The notes under the pieces are model-generated. The model worked only from the letters and a program-made list of their open reading frames with translations, ran no database searches and was not told where the DNA came from. Source: QHWK01 sp035259385 (lineage in GTDB: Bacteria > Acidobacteriota > Vicinamibacteria > Vicinamibacterales > CAVVIG01). From it: DNA of 51,701 nucleotides. A program made the translations under genes and the position numbers. Below, in pieces: positions 43,001 through 51,119 of the stretch; the stretch's first letter is position 1; each line of letters starts with the position of its first letter. The stretch lies in assembly GCA_035259385.1 (NCBI GenBank), contig DATFWL010000353.1, positions 1 through 51,701 on the forward strand, written 5' to 3'.

Positions 43001-43998
43001 TCGGTCGAAACCGAACCGATCACCGCAGTCCCGCTCCGCGACAACTTCAACCAGGCGGGAAACGTGACGGCGGTGCTCGTGACGCTGGTCGTCGCGGCCC
43101 CTTTCGCCGACCGTGTCCTGAACTCGATACTGCCGCTCGGGGTGACGTCGAGGAGCACGTGCGCGGCGTCGGCCGCCGTCGACTCGCGCAGCATCACGCC
43201 GGCCTTGGCAAGTGCGCTGGTGTTCTGCATCGAGGTGACGCGGGCCACGACCTGCGTGCCGGGCTGGGCCGGTTGTGAGACGAACTGGAACGCATCGCTC
43301 GTCGCCGCGATGTCGGCGCCGGCGCCTTTGACGGTAAATATGCCGTTCGCGAAGCTCGCAGTGCCGGCCGGGATCGGTTGCCCGACGTCGACGCTGGTCC
43401 ATGGCGACGGCAGGGTCGGCGCTTGCGGGATCGACGTGGGGACGACGTTGATGAAGTTCACGTTGGCGATGCCGTTGGTTCCCGCCGCGACGAAAACCAG
43501 ACGGAAGACGTGCGGGCCCGACTGCAGGGTCACGCCGTCCTTGCGGATGCTCGTCCAGGACTGCCAGCCGCCGGTATTCGGCACCGTGAGCGTGCCGGTG
43601 ACATCGGCGCCGTCGACCTCCACGCGCAGCGTGCCACCGGTGCTGGCGCTCGCCACCCGCAGTTCGAGCGTGTAACTGCCGCTCGCGGTCACGTTGGCCG
43701 TGTATTGCAGCCACTCGCCGGCCCGCACCCACGCGACGTCGTAACCGCCACCGGTATCTGAAGTCGCCTCGATATCCACATCGGTCTGTCGATACACGCC
43801 ACCCTTGTTACCGGGCGTGGTGTCGAGATAGGCGACCGACGGACCGCCTTCGTCGAAGTTCTCCGCTTCAATGGTCCCCGGCAGCGCGACGGCAGTGCCG
43901 CCGAACGGAGTCGCGCCACCGGTCCCCGCCGCTGCGCGCCAGGAACCCAGTGCGATGAAGACACACGTCGCCGATACACGCACTCTCTGCGAGATCAA
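40075..43998 (-). CDS. Giant secreted modular protein: CBM6, two LamG/DUF1349-like, three Fn3, propeller-like C-terminus
   Basis: A 1307-residue exported protein (signal peptide VRVSATCVFIALGSWRAAAG). Modules by eye: CBM6 at 38-190 (GTIEAENFDEGG... GEWLQYTANVTASGSYTLELRVAS); LamG/DUF1349-like at 196-372 and 655-832 (GAGADI, FQFVSQ, KAGVMLRES); Fn3 at 382-470, 471-560 and 565-651 (PSDGATSV... YFWQVVARN... WSFTT); a Pro-rich linker near 834-860; and a 445-residue C-terminal domain of repeated aromatic/Asp turns (YEPIANVSPDGRWVIFTTNWE) resembling a beta-propeller of the oligogalacturonate-lyase/TolB type. It probably binds and perhaps degrades extracellular glycan. TTG 43998 is the open start; a GTG a few codons later also fits. 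It is a longer paralog of the gene at 44370. Confidence 0.82.
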   Translation of the reverse strand: MISQRVRVSATCVFIALGSWRAAAGTGGATPFGGTAVALPGTIEAENFDEGGPSVAYLDTTPGNKGGVYRQTDVDIEATSDTGGGYDVAWVRAGEWLQYTANVTASGSYTLELRVASASTGGTLRVEVDGADVTGTLTVPNTGGWQSWTSIRKDGVTLQSGPHVFRLVFVAAGTNGIANVNFINVVPTSIPQAPTLPSPWTSVDVGQPIPAGTASFANGIFTVKGAGADIAATSDAFQFVSQPAQPGTQVVARVTSMQNTSALAKAGVMLRESTAADAAHVLLDVTPSGSIEFRTRSAKGAATTSVTSTAVTFPAWLKLSRSGTAVIGSVSTDGSVWRAVASANPSAVLGLVGMAVNSHSTKLNTSVFDNVTVTAPPGPPPSAPVVAAPSDGATSVALGAALSWNASGATSYDVKLGPSNPPPVAATGLTTATYTPGSLANGTTYFWQVVARNSNGTTTGSVWSFTTAVAPPAIPTIVTPANASSGIALNTSLAWNASGATAYDVRFGPTNPPPAAATGLTAASYTPAALANGTTYYWQVVAKNAGGSTTGPVWSFTTVVAAPGTPTVVAPSDKANGVATNASLAWSAGGATTYDIKFGTTSNPPTAATSLTTASYTPAGLAAATTYYWQIAARNAGGVTTGPVWSFTTAGVPSPWTSRDIGAVGLAGSASYAAGVFTIAGAGADIWGAADAFQFVSQTVSGDIDIVARVLSLSNTHPKAKAGVMLRESDAPDAANVILDVKPAGGGVEFMTRTTAGGLTTKQSNTPIAAPVYLRLTRSGTSVTGQLSTDGVTWTTVGTTTASAAWPLAGLIVNSHDATVLNTATFDNVGISVPAPPPPPPPPPPPPPPPPTPTPTPGTSPLAYNAVTDRTPRPKPALPPVGAAGSQFADPTFGSKMMRVTDGATRPGALNRSYRVASNTHLAVWNANSTAFYIVSNDGTVMPYRFNPATMAATRFQPSGIDDGGLTLRFNMEPHFSLLNPNLIYGAGGANARTIMQYDFSTDTYTSLLDLDTVVGGLTDTYVGLAMTGGATSENLLTFFGGPGQDSHFYLLYAPLNNLGARKIINTVASTINGVATNVPLNFHIHAASIDRSGRYVFIYPTSVDLAAPRNAAQVFLWDTATDLFTPLPWTALSGGHDAAGFGYSVNQDCCTASSWDAMQWQFRYLDSPMRTADLIPQVLTPQEIYAADHSSWSNVRPDALVPLISSTYRYGAALTAPLRPWDEEIIGVDLNGGVGGGPVYRFAHHRSDARSDTDPASLYFWYEPIANVSPDGRWVIFTTNWEKTLGSDSQEGTFRQDVFMVGLTPQ
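41443..41497 (-). repeat. GGC/GGT (proline) microsatellite
   Basis: About 18 triplets of GGC/GGT/GGA on the plus strand encode the poly-proline linker of the modular protein; such triplet runs are prone to length change without breaking the frame. Confidence 0.75.
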
Positions 43999-44224
43999 AT
44001 TCAGAGCCCTCTAATGAAGTTGCTTCGAGGTTCGAAATGAACCGATCACATTGAGGCAATGGGGGTGCCATGCGGTGTTGCACGGCACCGATCGGTTGTT
44101 TGTCTAACGAAGTCGGGCGCTCTCTGATCTTCTTACTGTCGGGGGAGTGGCAGGGCGATTGCGGTTTCGATGGGCCGACGACAAAATCGGCAGATGAGGT
44201 TGAGGCTTCGGCGACCGGCTGGAA

Positions 44225-44241
44225 GTCGATTACTAATCGAC
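44225..44241. promoter_or_regulatory. Perfect palindrome, candidate operator
   Basis: GTCGATTA-C-TAATCGAC: 8-base arms with one central base, about 230 bases upstream of the first modular gene. AT-rich centre in GC-rich DNA suggests a protein-binding site. Confidence 0.4.
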
Positions 44242-44340
44242 GATCTGAGTGACGAATATCAGCCTGCATGCACAGAATCCGTGGGGTGGCGTTGACGGCA
44301 GTTATCGCGACTGCCGAATTGCCGGCAGCAAGGGAGTCCG

Positions 44341-44364
44341 ACGCCGGCCCTTTCGGGCCGGCGT
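44341..44364 (-). terminator. GC-rich hairpin after the second modular gene
   Basis: ACGCCGGCCC (44341-44350), loop TTTC, GGGCCGGCGT (44355-44364): perfect 10-bp stem five bases beyond the stop on the minus strand; no T run follows. Confidence 0.65.
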
Positions 44365-44369
44365 GGCGC

Positions 44370-47141
44370 TCAACGCGGTGTCAACTGGACGAGGAAGACG
44401 TCCTCCCGAGAGGTCCCGTCGCTCGTGTCCCTACCCAGCGTTTTCTCCCAGTTCGAGGTGAAGATCACGAACCGGCCGTCGGGCGACACGCTCGCAATCG
44501 GCTGGTACCAGAAGTATGCGATCGTCGGATCGGTGTCGCTCCTCACGTCGGAGCGATGATGCGCGAACCGGTACGTCACGCCGCCGCCACCGCTCGCGGT
44601 ATCGGTGGCGATGACTTCGTCGTCCCACGCCCGCCACGGCGCGTCGTTGACGCCGTAGCGGAAGGTGGAGGAAATCACCGGTACGAGCGCGTCTGGACGG
44701 GCGTTGTGCCAGGTGGTGTGATCGCTGATGTAGACCTCTTTCGGCTGCAGCACGGGACTGACCAGATCGCTCGTTCGGGTGAGATCGTTGAGATACCGGA
44801 ACTGCCACTGCATGCCGTCCCAGGTCGTGGTCGTGCAGCAGTCTTGATTGATCAAGGCGCCGAATCCGAGTATGCCGTGACCGCTCGAATGCATGGCCTC
44901 GATAATCGGCGTGATGACGTCGCTCGTCGTGTCCCACAGGTACACCTGCTCGGCGCTGCGCGGCGGCGCCAGATCCTCGACGCGCGGCGAGAGCATGACG
45001 TAGCGACCGCTTTTGTCGATCGATGACGAGTGCAGACGGAAGTTGAGCGTGACGTTCGTCGGCATGCCGTTGATGGTCGACGTGACCGTGTTCAGCAGCT
45101 TCCGCGCCGCCAGGTTGTCTATCGGCGACCACATGACGAGGTAATGCTGGTCCTGTTCTCCGCCGCCGAACATCGTCAGCAGCTTCTCGGGAGCCACGCC
45201 GCCGGTCTCCACGACGCCGAGAAACCCCGTGAGGCCGCTGACGATCGTGTCCAAATCGAGGATTGGCGTGTAGAGACCCGACTGGAAGTCGTATTGCCCC
45301 ACGGTGCGGTTGTTCGCGCCGCTGACGGCGCCGTAGATCACGTTCGGGTTGACGAGGCTGAAGTGAGGCTCCACGTAGAAAGACAGGGTGGCGCCACCGT
45401 CGTCTGTCCAAGTCGGCTGAACGCGGACCGCCGACATCGTCTGACTGTCGAACAGGAACAGGATCGCGGTGCCGTCGTTACTAATTACGTAGAACGCCGT
45501 GGAGGTCGCATTCCACGCGGCCACCTGCAGGTTCGAGGGTACGCGGAACGACGCGCCGGGTAACCCTGGTCGCGTGAGTGCGTCCGTGACGCGCAGGATC
45601 TTCGAACCGAACGTCGGATCGGTGAAGGTGAAGCCGGCAGGCCCCAGCGGTGGCAGCGGCGGCTTCGCGTAGGGCGTGCGGTCGGTCACCGCGTTGTAGG
45701 CCGTGGGCGAAACGCCCGGCGGCGGCGGTGGCGGTGCGGGCGCGCTGATCGTGACGTTGTCGAAAATCGCTGTGTTCAGCCGCGTCGTGTCGTGGCTGTT
45801 GACGATCAGGCCGGCCAGCGGCAAGGCGGCGGAGGTGGTGGTCGAGCCGACGGTCGTCCACGTGACACCATCCGACGACACCGCGCCGGTGACGTTCGTG
45901 CCGCTTCGCGTCAGCCGGACGTAGACAGGTGCAGCCAGTGGCGTATTGCGTTGTTTTGTTGTCAGCCCGCCGGCTGTCTGCCGCGTCAGGAACTCCACGC
46001 CGCCTCCGGCGGGCTTGACGTCGAGCAGCACGTGGGCCGCATCCGTTGCGTTCGATTCGCGCAGCATCACGCCCGCCTTGGCCTTGGCCTGCGTGTTCAT
46101 CAGGCTCACCACGCGCGCGACGATTTGAGTGTCCCCGCTGACCGTCTGCGACACGAACTGGAACGCGTCGGCGGTTCCCCAGACGTCGGCGCCTGCGCCG
46201 GCGACCGTGAACGCACCGTTTGCGTAGCTGGCGCTTCCGGTGAGCACGACCGCGCCGACGTCATCGGCCGTCCAGGACGACGGCAAGCCGGCGGTCGTGA
46301 ACGACCACGCAGGACCGGCAGCGGTGCCGCCGGCATTACGAGCGATGACCTGCCAGTAGTAAGTCGTGCCCTTGGAAAGCGAGGGAGTCGTATAACTCGC
46401 AGCCGTCAGTGCCGTCGCCGCGGCAGGCGGCGGGTTTGACGTGCCGAACATCACGTCGTAACTCGTGGCGCCGCTCGCGGTCCATGATAGGACGGTGGTC
46501 AGCGCCGTCCCGACGGCGCCGTTCGCAGGCGCGACCAGGGCGAGGCCGGTCGGTGGAGGCGGCGTGACTGTCGATGACCAAACGACGTTGATGAAGTTCA
46601 CGTTGCCGATGCCCTTGGTTCCAGCCTTGACGAAGACGAGCCGCATTTGATGCAGTCCCGCCTGGAGGGCGATGCCGTCCTTTCGGATAGTTGTCCACGT
46701 CTGCCAGCCGCCTGTGTTCGGCACGGTCAGCTCTCCGGTGACGTCTGCACCATCGACGTCGATCCGCAGCGTGCCGCCCGTGCTCAAGCTGGCCACGCGG
46801 AGTTCGAAGGCGTAGGTGCCACTCGCGGTCACGTTGGTCGTGTACTGCAACCACTCTCCTGACCGCACCCAGCCGACGTCAAAGCCGCCGCCGGCGTCGG
46901 TACAGGCTTCGATATCGACATCGGTCTGTCGATAAGCACCACCGCGATTACCAGGCGTCGTGTCGAAATAGGCGACGGAGGCGCCGCCTTCATCAAAGTT
47001 CTCTGCTTCGATCGTTCCGGGCAGCGCCGCTGCGGTACCGCCAAACGGGGCCCCATTGGTCGCTGCCGTCGCATGTGGAGGACTCAGCGAGACGCAGACA
47101 CACATCGACCACATAGCCACAAAGGCGCTCCGGAAAGTCAT
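44370..47141 (-). CDS. Secreted modular protein: CBM6, one Fn3, one LamG/DUF1349-like, propeller-like C-terminus
   Basis: A 923-residue paralog of the 1307-residue protein next door. Modules: signal peptide (about 1-27), CBM6 at 38-190 with the same GTIEAENFDEGG...GEWLQYTTNVTASG wording, one Fn3 at 194-284, one LamG/DUF1349-like at 284-465, a short PPPPPPG linker, and a 450-residue C-terminal domain ending YQPIASVSPDGRFVIFTSNWE and EDVFLVQLTP. It has two Fn3 and one LamG-like module fewer than its neighbour, so the two arose by tandem duplication followed by module gain or loss. A clear ribosome site AAGGAG lies five bases before ATG 47141. Both likely bind polysaccharide outside the cell; whether the C-terminus is a lyase is open. 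Confidence 0.83.
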   Translation of the reverse strand: MTFRSAFVAMWSMCVCVSLSPPHATAATNGAPFGGTAAALPGTIEAENFDEGGASVAYFDTTPGNRGGAYRQTDVDIEACTDAGGGFDVGWVRSGEWLQYTTNVTASGTYAFELRVASLSTGGTLRIDVDGADVTGELTVPNTGGWQTWTTIRKDGIALQAGLHQMRLVFVKAGTKGIGNVNFINVVWSSTVTPPPPTGLALVAPANGAVGTALTTVLSWTASGATSYDVMFGTSNPPPAAATALTAASYTTPSLSKGTTYYWQVIARNAGGTAAGPAWSFTTAGLPSSWTADDVGAVVLTGSASYANGAFTVAGAGADVWGTADAFQFVSQTVSGDTQIVARVVSLMNTQAKAKAGVMLRESNATDAAHVLLDVKPAGGGVEFLTRQTAGGLTTKQRNTPLAAPVYVRLTRSGTNVTGAVSSDGVTWTTVGSTTTSAALPLAGLIVNSHDTTRLNTAIFDNVTISAPAPPPPPPGVSPTAYNAVTDRTPYAKPPLPPLGPAGFTFTDPTFGSKILRVTDALTRPGLPGASFRVPSNLQVAAWNATSTAFYVISNDGTAILFLFDSQTMSAVRVQPTWTDDGGATLSFYVEPHFSLVNPNVIYGAVSGANNRTVGQYDFQSGLYTPILDLDTIVSGLTGFLGVVETGGVAPEKLLTMFGGGEQDQHYLVMWSPIDNLAARKLLNTVTSTINGMPTNVTLNFRLHSSSIDKSGRYVMLSPRVEDLAPPRSAEQVYLWDTTSDVITPIIEAMHSSGHGILGFGALINQDCCTTTTWDGMQWQFRYLNDLTRTSDLVSPVLQPKEVYISDHTTWHNARPDALVPVISSTFRYGVNDAPWRAWDDEVIATDTASGGGGVTYRFAHHRSDVRSDTDPTIAYFWYQPIASVSPDGRFVIFTSNWEKTLGRDTSDGTSREDVFLVQLTPR

Positions 47142-47450
47142 CGCGTCTCCTTAGTTGTGAATTGTTTGGTTCGAGCCGTGAACCGGGAGGACGCATGTCA
47201 ACGACAGTGCCACGCGACAACGCATGACAGCTGTGACTTTCTTCAGAACGGAATCGCGCTTCTCTGCGCGTGCTTATTAGTTATTTCGCAGAGGGCGTCG
47301 TGGATACTCCGCGATATCGTAATCAGTCTTCGAAACCATGACTGCAACGGTGATTGAACGATCGCCGGCACCGACGAAAGCATGCAGCATTTCGAAGTTT
47401 TGCACGGTACCTATGAAGGATCGAAGGAAGGCGGCGCGCGACGGACGTTG
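47142..47450. other. 309-base leader region of the modular gene
   Basis: No gene seen. It carries the AAGGAG ribosome site (47147-47152, minus), an AT-rich stretch TAACTAATAA (minus) that could hold a -10 box, and a weak inverted repeat CTCTGCG (47262-47268) / CGCAGAG (47287-47293). No riboswitch class was recognised. Confidence 0.4.
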
Positions 47451-48491
47451 CTATAACAGCTGTCCGCGGGTACGAGCAGCCGTTATGTCGTCAGTGTGTG
47501 GATCTTCGGCGTGCCACTCTGACATCGAGTGATGACGGTCGAGAGAAGAGTGAGACGAGTGCGACGACAGCGATCGAGCGTCGACGGATGCTGGAGTCGT
47601 GACGGCGCGCCGTCGCACGATAACCCACGTTTCGGCTCTGCTTACGATTCTCTGCCACGGCACCCAGAAGACGTTGACGACCAGGAAGCCTCCGAAGGTC
47701 GGTCCCATCATCAGGCGAATGGCCGCCAGCATGCCGATGGCGGCCGGCACCAGCACCATCCGCGCACGACGGCTTACCAGCGCCGCCGGAAAGGCCACCT
47801 CGGTGGCGACCGCAGCGGCAGCGACGGTGCTCGAAAGCCCGTGATGCGCCGCGATCCACAGGCCAGCGCGGGTGAGTGGATCGGCGTCCGACACGTGGTA
47901 CAGCGCGCGCGTCAGCAGGATGCTCATGTTGCCGGACGTGATCCACGCCAACCCGCCGTAGCGCAGCTTCGCCAGGCCGGCGGCAAAGAACACCAGCGAG
48001 ACCGCAACCCAGATCGCACGGATTGGCCAGGTGTACTCACCGCTGCACTTCAGCCCCCGATCGCCTTTCAGCAGGACGTCGATCGACCAGGCATCCGCGG
48101 CTTTCGAGCACGCGAGGATGCCCATCGCGATGACCAGCACGGCGTCGAAGTGGTACGTCTGCCCGAAGTTGTGCGGCAGGCCGAGCAGGTAGACGCCGAG
48201 TAGGCTGGCGACCACCATGCTCGCGCGCGTGAAGAGGCCAACTGCGCTCAAGAGAAGAGACACGCGCCAGACCACCTGCAGGACCCCCAGGACGTCGGGT
48301 AGCAACGGCTTCAGGTGAAGCGCCGTGAACAGCGGCAACGGCAGCCAGAACGCCTCCGACACCGCGCCCCAGGCGCTGACGTCCTCCCGGGCGTAGATCA
48401 CGAACACGCCTGCGAAGAACAACAGCCGCCCGACACCGAGATCCACCGGCGACGATGGGGTGAACCAGAAGCGCGACCAGCGGGAAATCAC
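47451..48491 (-). CDS. HTTM-like integral membrane protein
   Basis: A 346-residue protein with about 7-8 hydrophobic helices (LGVGRLLFFAGVFVIYA, MVVASLLGVYLLGLPHNFG, AIWVAVSLVFFAAGLAKLRYGG and others). The order of helices, the GQTYHFDAVLVIAMGIL segment and AAGLAKLRYGGLAWI resemble the HTTM (horizontally transferred transmembrane) family, named for vitamin-K-dependent carboxylase-like membrane proteins. The last 60 residues are a soluble Ser/His-rich tail. HTTM proteins in bacteria are often next to a small partner; the preceding gene ends in just such a domain, nine bases upstream. The reaction, if any, is unknown. Confidence 0.75.
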   Translation of the reverse strand: MISRWSRFWFTPSSPVDLGVGRLLFFAGVFVIYAREDVSAWGAVSEAFWLPLPLFTALHLKPLLPDVLGVLQVVWRVSLLLSAVGLFTRASMVVASLLGVYLLGLPHNFGQTYHFDAVLVIAMGILACSKAADAWSIDVLLKGDRGLKCSGEYTWPIRAIWVAVSLVFFAAGLAKLRYGGLAWITSGNMSILLTRALYHVSDADPLTRAGLWIAAHHGLSSTVAAAAVATEVAFPAALVSRRARMVLVPAAIGMLAAIRLMMGPTFGGFLVVNVFWVPWQRIVSRAETWVIVRRRAVTTPASVDARSLSSHSSHSSLDRHHSMSEWHAEDPHTDDITAARTRGQLL

Positions 48492-48500
48492 GTGCGCTCG

Positions 48501-50057
48501 TCAGAAGGCCGCGCTGGCGGACGCGCGGTAGACCGCGTCGACGAGGTGACGCGAGTCCGGGGTGTCGACATTGGATGCGTCGGGGTGGAGCGTCCACCGC
48601 ATTTCGTACAACCGGACGCCCTCCAGTGGCGCACCGTCGTGCAGGCCGGCGCGCCGCCGCTCTTCGTAGCGATCGAGGCAATCGCGGAGCTGCTCGTGGA
48701 TCTGGGTGCGTCGGGCAGGATCGGTGTACGTCCGCGAAAACGCGCTCGTCAGCCGGCATTGGTCGAACGGGAAGATGACGTCGCCGTCGAGCAGGGTGAC
48801 TTCCTGACCGGCGCCCGCCGGGACGCCGACGATGCGTAGACAGCGCAGCGACGCTTCCTCCTCGACGATCGAGAACATCGGGTACGGTGACAACGGCCAG
48901 TGTTCGCGGCCTGTGTAGATGTCGTAGAACGATCCACCGATCAGTACCGCGAGAAGAGCTTGGACGAAGACCAATCGGCCGAGCGACAGGTTGACACTTG
49001 CCGCATGGCGCCGCAGACGTGTGATTGCAAGGCGGAACGGATCGACAACGATCTGCCGGCCGGTCGGACGATGCCGGATGACGGTGTGCCGGAGGTATGC
49101 GGCCAGGTACACGCCGTGATACCAGCGGCGCAACGCCGCCGGGTGGTTGCGTCGGAGCAGCATCATGACGGCGCTCCACAACGCACGGGCCAGTTCGGCG
49201 TAGACGTGTGAGGGCGCTCCGAAGAGGTATGTACCGGTCAAGGGCTCCGGACGGAGGCCGCCGCTCCTTTCGACCAACTCCTCGCGCCGCATCTGTGCCG
49301 AGAAGTGTCCGTGCCCGGCGTGCCATCTGCGATGGTAGCGCCGCGTGAGTCGCTCCTTTGGAATCGTCGCGCCGACGACGAGTTCGGGCGCGTAGAGCGC
49401 GCGGCCGCCGGCCCGCCACATCCGAACCAGGAGTTCGTGATCCTGGCATCGCGGGAACTCTGCCGAGAAGCCGGCGATGCGATCGAACACTTCGCGGCGG
49501 AACGCGAGATTGGCGGTAAGGAGACAGCGGGGATCCTGTGCGCTGGTGTAGAACTGCCGGTTGCCGTAGTCCAGAATCGCGAGCGGCGGCCAGTGCTGCC
49601 CGTCGAGCCACGCCGGCACGTCGTCGGGCCACTCCGCTCGAATCGGTCCGCCGACGCCCCACGCATCCGGGTGTTTGTCGAGGAGTTCCTTGATCGTCGC
49701 GACCCAGCGAACCGCGACGACGTTGTCGTCGTCGGTGAACGCGATGATCGGCGCTCGCGCCGCCTGAATGCCGGCATTGCGTCCGTACGACACCCCGAGC
49801 CGTGGCTCCCGGACATAGCGCACGTTGTCAGCGATCGCGCTGAACGAGTCCACGGTTCGCTGGGTTTCGTCGGTCGACGCGTTGTCGACGACGATGACTT
49901 CGTATTCGAAATTCGGTGGGACGATCTGATGGGTGAGGTGGTCGAGCGCGCGCGCCAGAATCGTGCAGCGGTTGTGAGAGCTGATGACGACCGATACGTC
50001 TGGCGCATGGGGTCGCACCACGGCGCTGGGCTGTGCAATGAATGGACCAGTCAGCAA
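48501..50057 (-). CDS. GT2 glycosyltransferase fused to an HTTM-partner-like C-terminal domain
   Basis: A 518-residue protein. Residues 20-330 are a GT2: VSVVISSHNRCTILARALDHL, YEVIVVDNASTDETQ, IIAFTDDDNVV (DxD), RREVFDRIAGFSAEF and CQDHELLVRMW. Then one membrane helix (LVFVQALLAVLIGGSFYDIYTG) leads to a domain containing HWPLSPYPMFSIV and a Cys-bearing body ending at 518. The WPLSPYPMFS phrase is typical of small proteins encoded beside HTTM genes, and an HTTM-like gene follows nine bases later. So a sugar transferase seems joined to an HTTM partner. TTG 50057 is the first start of the frame; a later GTG would trim about 12 residues. Confidence 0.75.
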   Translation of the reverse strand: MLTGPFIAQPSAVVRPHAPDVSVVISSHNRCTILARALDHLTHQIVPPNFEYEVIVVDNASTDETQRTVDSFSAIADNVRYVREPRLGVSYGRNAGIQAARAPIIAFTDDDNVVAVRWVATIKELLDKHPDAWGVGGPIRAEWPDDVPAWLDGQHWPPLAILDYGNRQFYTSAQDPRCLLTANLAFRREVFDRIAGFSAEFPRCQDHELLVRMWRAGGRALYAPELVVGATIPKERLTRRYHRRWHAGHGHFSAQMRREELVERSGGLRPEPLTGTYLFGAPSHVYAELARALWSAVMMLLRRNHPAALRRWYHGVYLAAYLRHTVIRHRPTGRQIVVDPFRLAITRLRRHAASVNLSLGRLVFVQALLAVLIGGSFYDIYTGREHWPLSPYPMFSIVEEEASLRCLRIVGVPAGAGQEVTLLDGDVIFPFDQCRLTSAFSRTYTDPARRTQIHEQLRDCLDRYEERRRAGLHDGAPLEGVRLYEMRWTLHPDASNVDTPDSRHLVDAVYRASASAAF

Positions 50058-50217
50058 TACGCAGTTTCATGTCTTTGGCCCGCCATTCAGCTCGCGCAAA
50101 TGGCAGACGTGGCCTTAAAAACAGTAAACCGCCGCGCCTCGAGGCGACTTTGTTGCTCATCGGCACGATGGCTCAGTTGGGTGTGAGATCGCCGCAATGG
50201 CGACGCGTCACGTGCTC

Positions 50218-50982
50218 TTATTGCCAGCCGCGGATGCCATACCACGCAAGGCCGACGTATTCGTGGATGACTTCCTGCGAGAACTCGACCGCCTGCTGGG
50301 TCGGCACCCACCTCTTCGATGGCCGTTCGAGCGAGACGGGGTCGGTCGCAATTGCCGGGACGGCGTTCAGCCCGGCCCGGCGGAAGGCGCCGAGCGCACG
50401 TCGCATGTGCGTGTCCGATGTGACGACGATGCAGGACGTAATGCCACGCTGCCGAAGGATCTGCGCCGTCAGCAGCGACTCGTCGCGTGTGGACTTGGAC
50501 TCCGACTCGAGCAGGATCATCGAATCGGGGACGCCGAGCTCAACTAGTGCGCGCCGCATCACCTCGGACTCCGGCATCATGTCGCGCCCTTCCGGCGGGC
50601 CGCCGGAACTGACGATCGAGGCGCCGTTCAGCAGCTGAAAGACGCGAGCGGCTTCCAGCACGCGAGCCGTGCCGCCGAGCGTCAGGAGACCGAGCCGCTG
50701 CGTGCGGCCATGAACCGTGCGCGCGCCGGCGCCGAGCACCACGATGGCGAGAGGTGCCGGCGGAGCGTCGCTGATCGAGAAGCCGTGAAAGCCTTGCCGC
50801 AGCGGCGCGCTGATGACGCGCACGACGCCGTTCACGCTCAGCGACAGGTAGACGATCAACAGACCGGTGAGTGCCCAGCGCGCCGCCCGCGACTGGGACG
50901 CCATCCAGAGCCAGACGACGCCGCAGGCGAGACCGATCAGAAGACCGTCAATGGAGAAGAGCGCACTGATGATTTCGGACAT
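50218..50982 (-). CDS. YdcF/ElyC-family (DUF218) membrane protein
   Basis: A 254-residue protein with two N-terminal helices (LLIGLACGVVWLWMA and WALTGLLIVYLSLSVNGVV) and a DUF218 domain: LAIVVLGAGA, GLLTLGGTARVLEAARVFQ, IVSSGGPPEGRDMMPESEVMRRALVELGVP, ILLESESKSTRDESLLTAQIL, CIVVTSDTHMRRALGAFRRAGL. This matches the ElyC/SanA/YdcF group, linked in E. coli to cell-envelope polysaccharide and peptidoglycan metabolism. Here it stands next to glycosyltransferase and membrane genes, so an envelope glycan role fits. ATG 50982 lies just inside the G/C-rich repeat tract upstream. Confidence 0.85.
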   Translation of the reverse strand: MSEIISALFSIDGLLIGLACGVVWLWMASQSRAARWALTGLLIVYLSLSVNGVVRVISAPLRQGFHGFSISDAPPAPLAIVVLGAGARTVHGRTQRLGLLTLGGTARVLEAARVFQLLNGASIVSSGGPPEGRDMMPESEVMRRALVELGVPDSMILLESESKSTRDESLLTAQILRQRGITSCIVVTSDTHMRRALGAFRRAGLNAVPAIATDPVSLERPSKRWVPTQQAVEFSQEVIHEYVGLAWYGIRGWQ

Positions 50983-51010
50983 CGAGAGGGCCGCCAAATG
51001 GTCGCACGAG

Positions 51011-51117
51011 TGGGCAGGATGGGCAGGAAGGGCTGGAGGGGCCGGAGGGGCTGGAGGGGCAGGGAGGGCAGGATGGGCAGGACCCCTCCCGCCCTTCCAG
51101 CCCGTCCCGCCCGCCCG
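51011..51117. repeat. G-rich then C-rich degenerate repeat tract (mirrored arms)
   Basis: Plus strand 51011-51081 is made of imperfect GGGCTGGAGG / GGGCAGGAT words of about ten bases; 51082-51117 is their complement-like CCCTCCCGCCCTTCCAGCCC. It lies directly after the stop of the minus-strand beta-helix gene and before the YdcF gene. The G-runs could form a G-quadruplex; the two arms could fold into a long hairpin. Confidence 0.7.
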
Positions 51118-51119
51118 CG

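Larger units (their letters stand above)
43999..44369. other. 371-base gap between the two modular genes
   Basis: It holds the leader and presumed promoter of the 40075-43998 gene, a hairpin at 44341-44364 after the second modular gene, and a 17-base palindrome at 44225-44241. No credible gene: small open frames on the plus strand have no family sequence. Confidence 0.5.

Noticed and set aside
43999..44369. c-di-GMP or other riboswitch upstream of the modular genes
   Set aside because: None of the conserved core sequences I know is present in this gap or in 47142-47450.
47451..48491. Wzy polymerase
   Set aside because: The helices and sequence fit the HTTM family better; no large periplasmic loop of Wzy type is seen.
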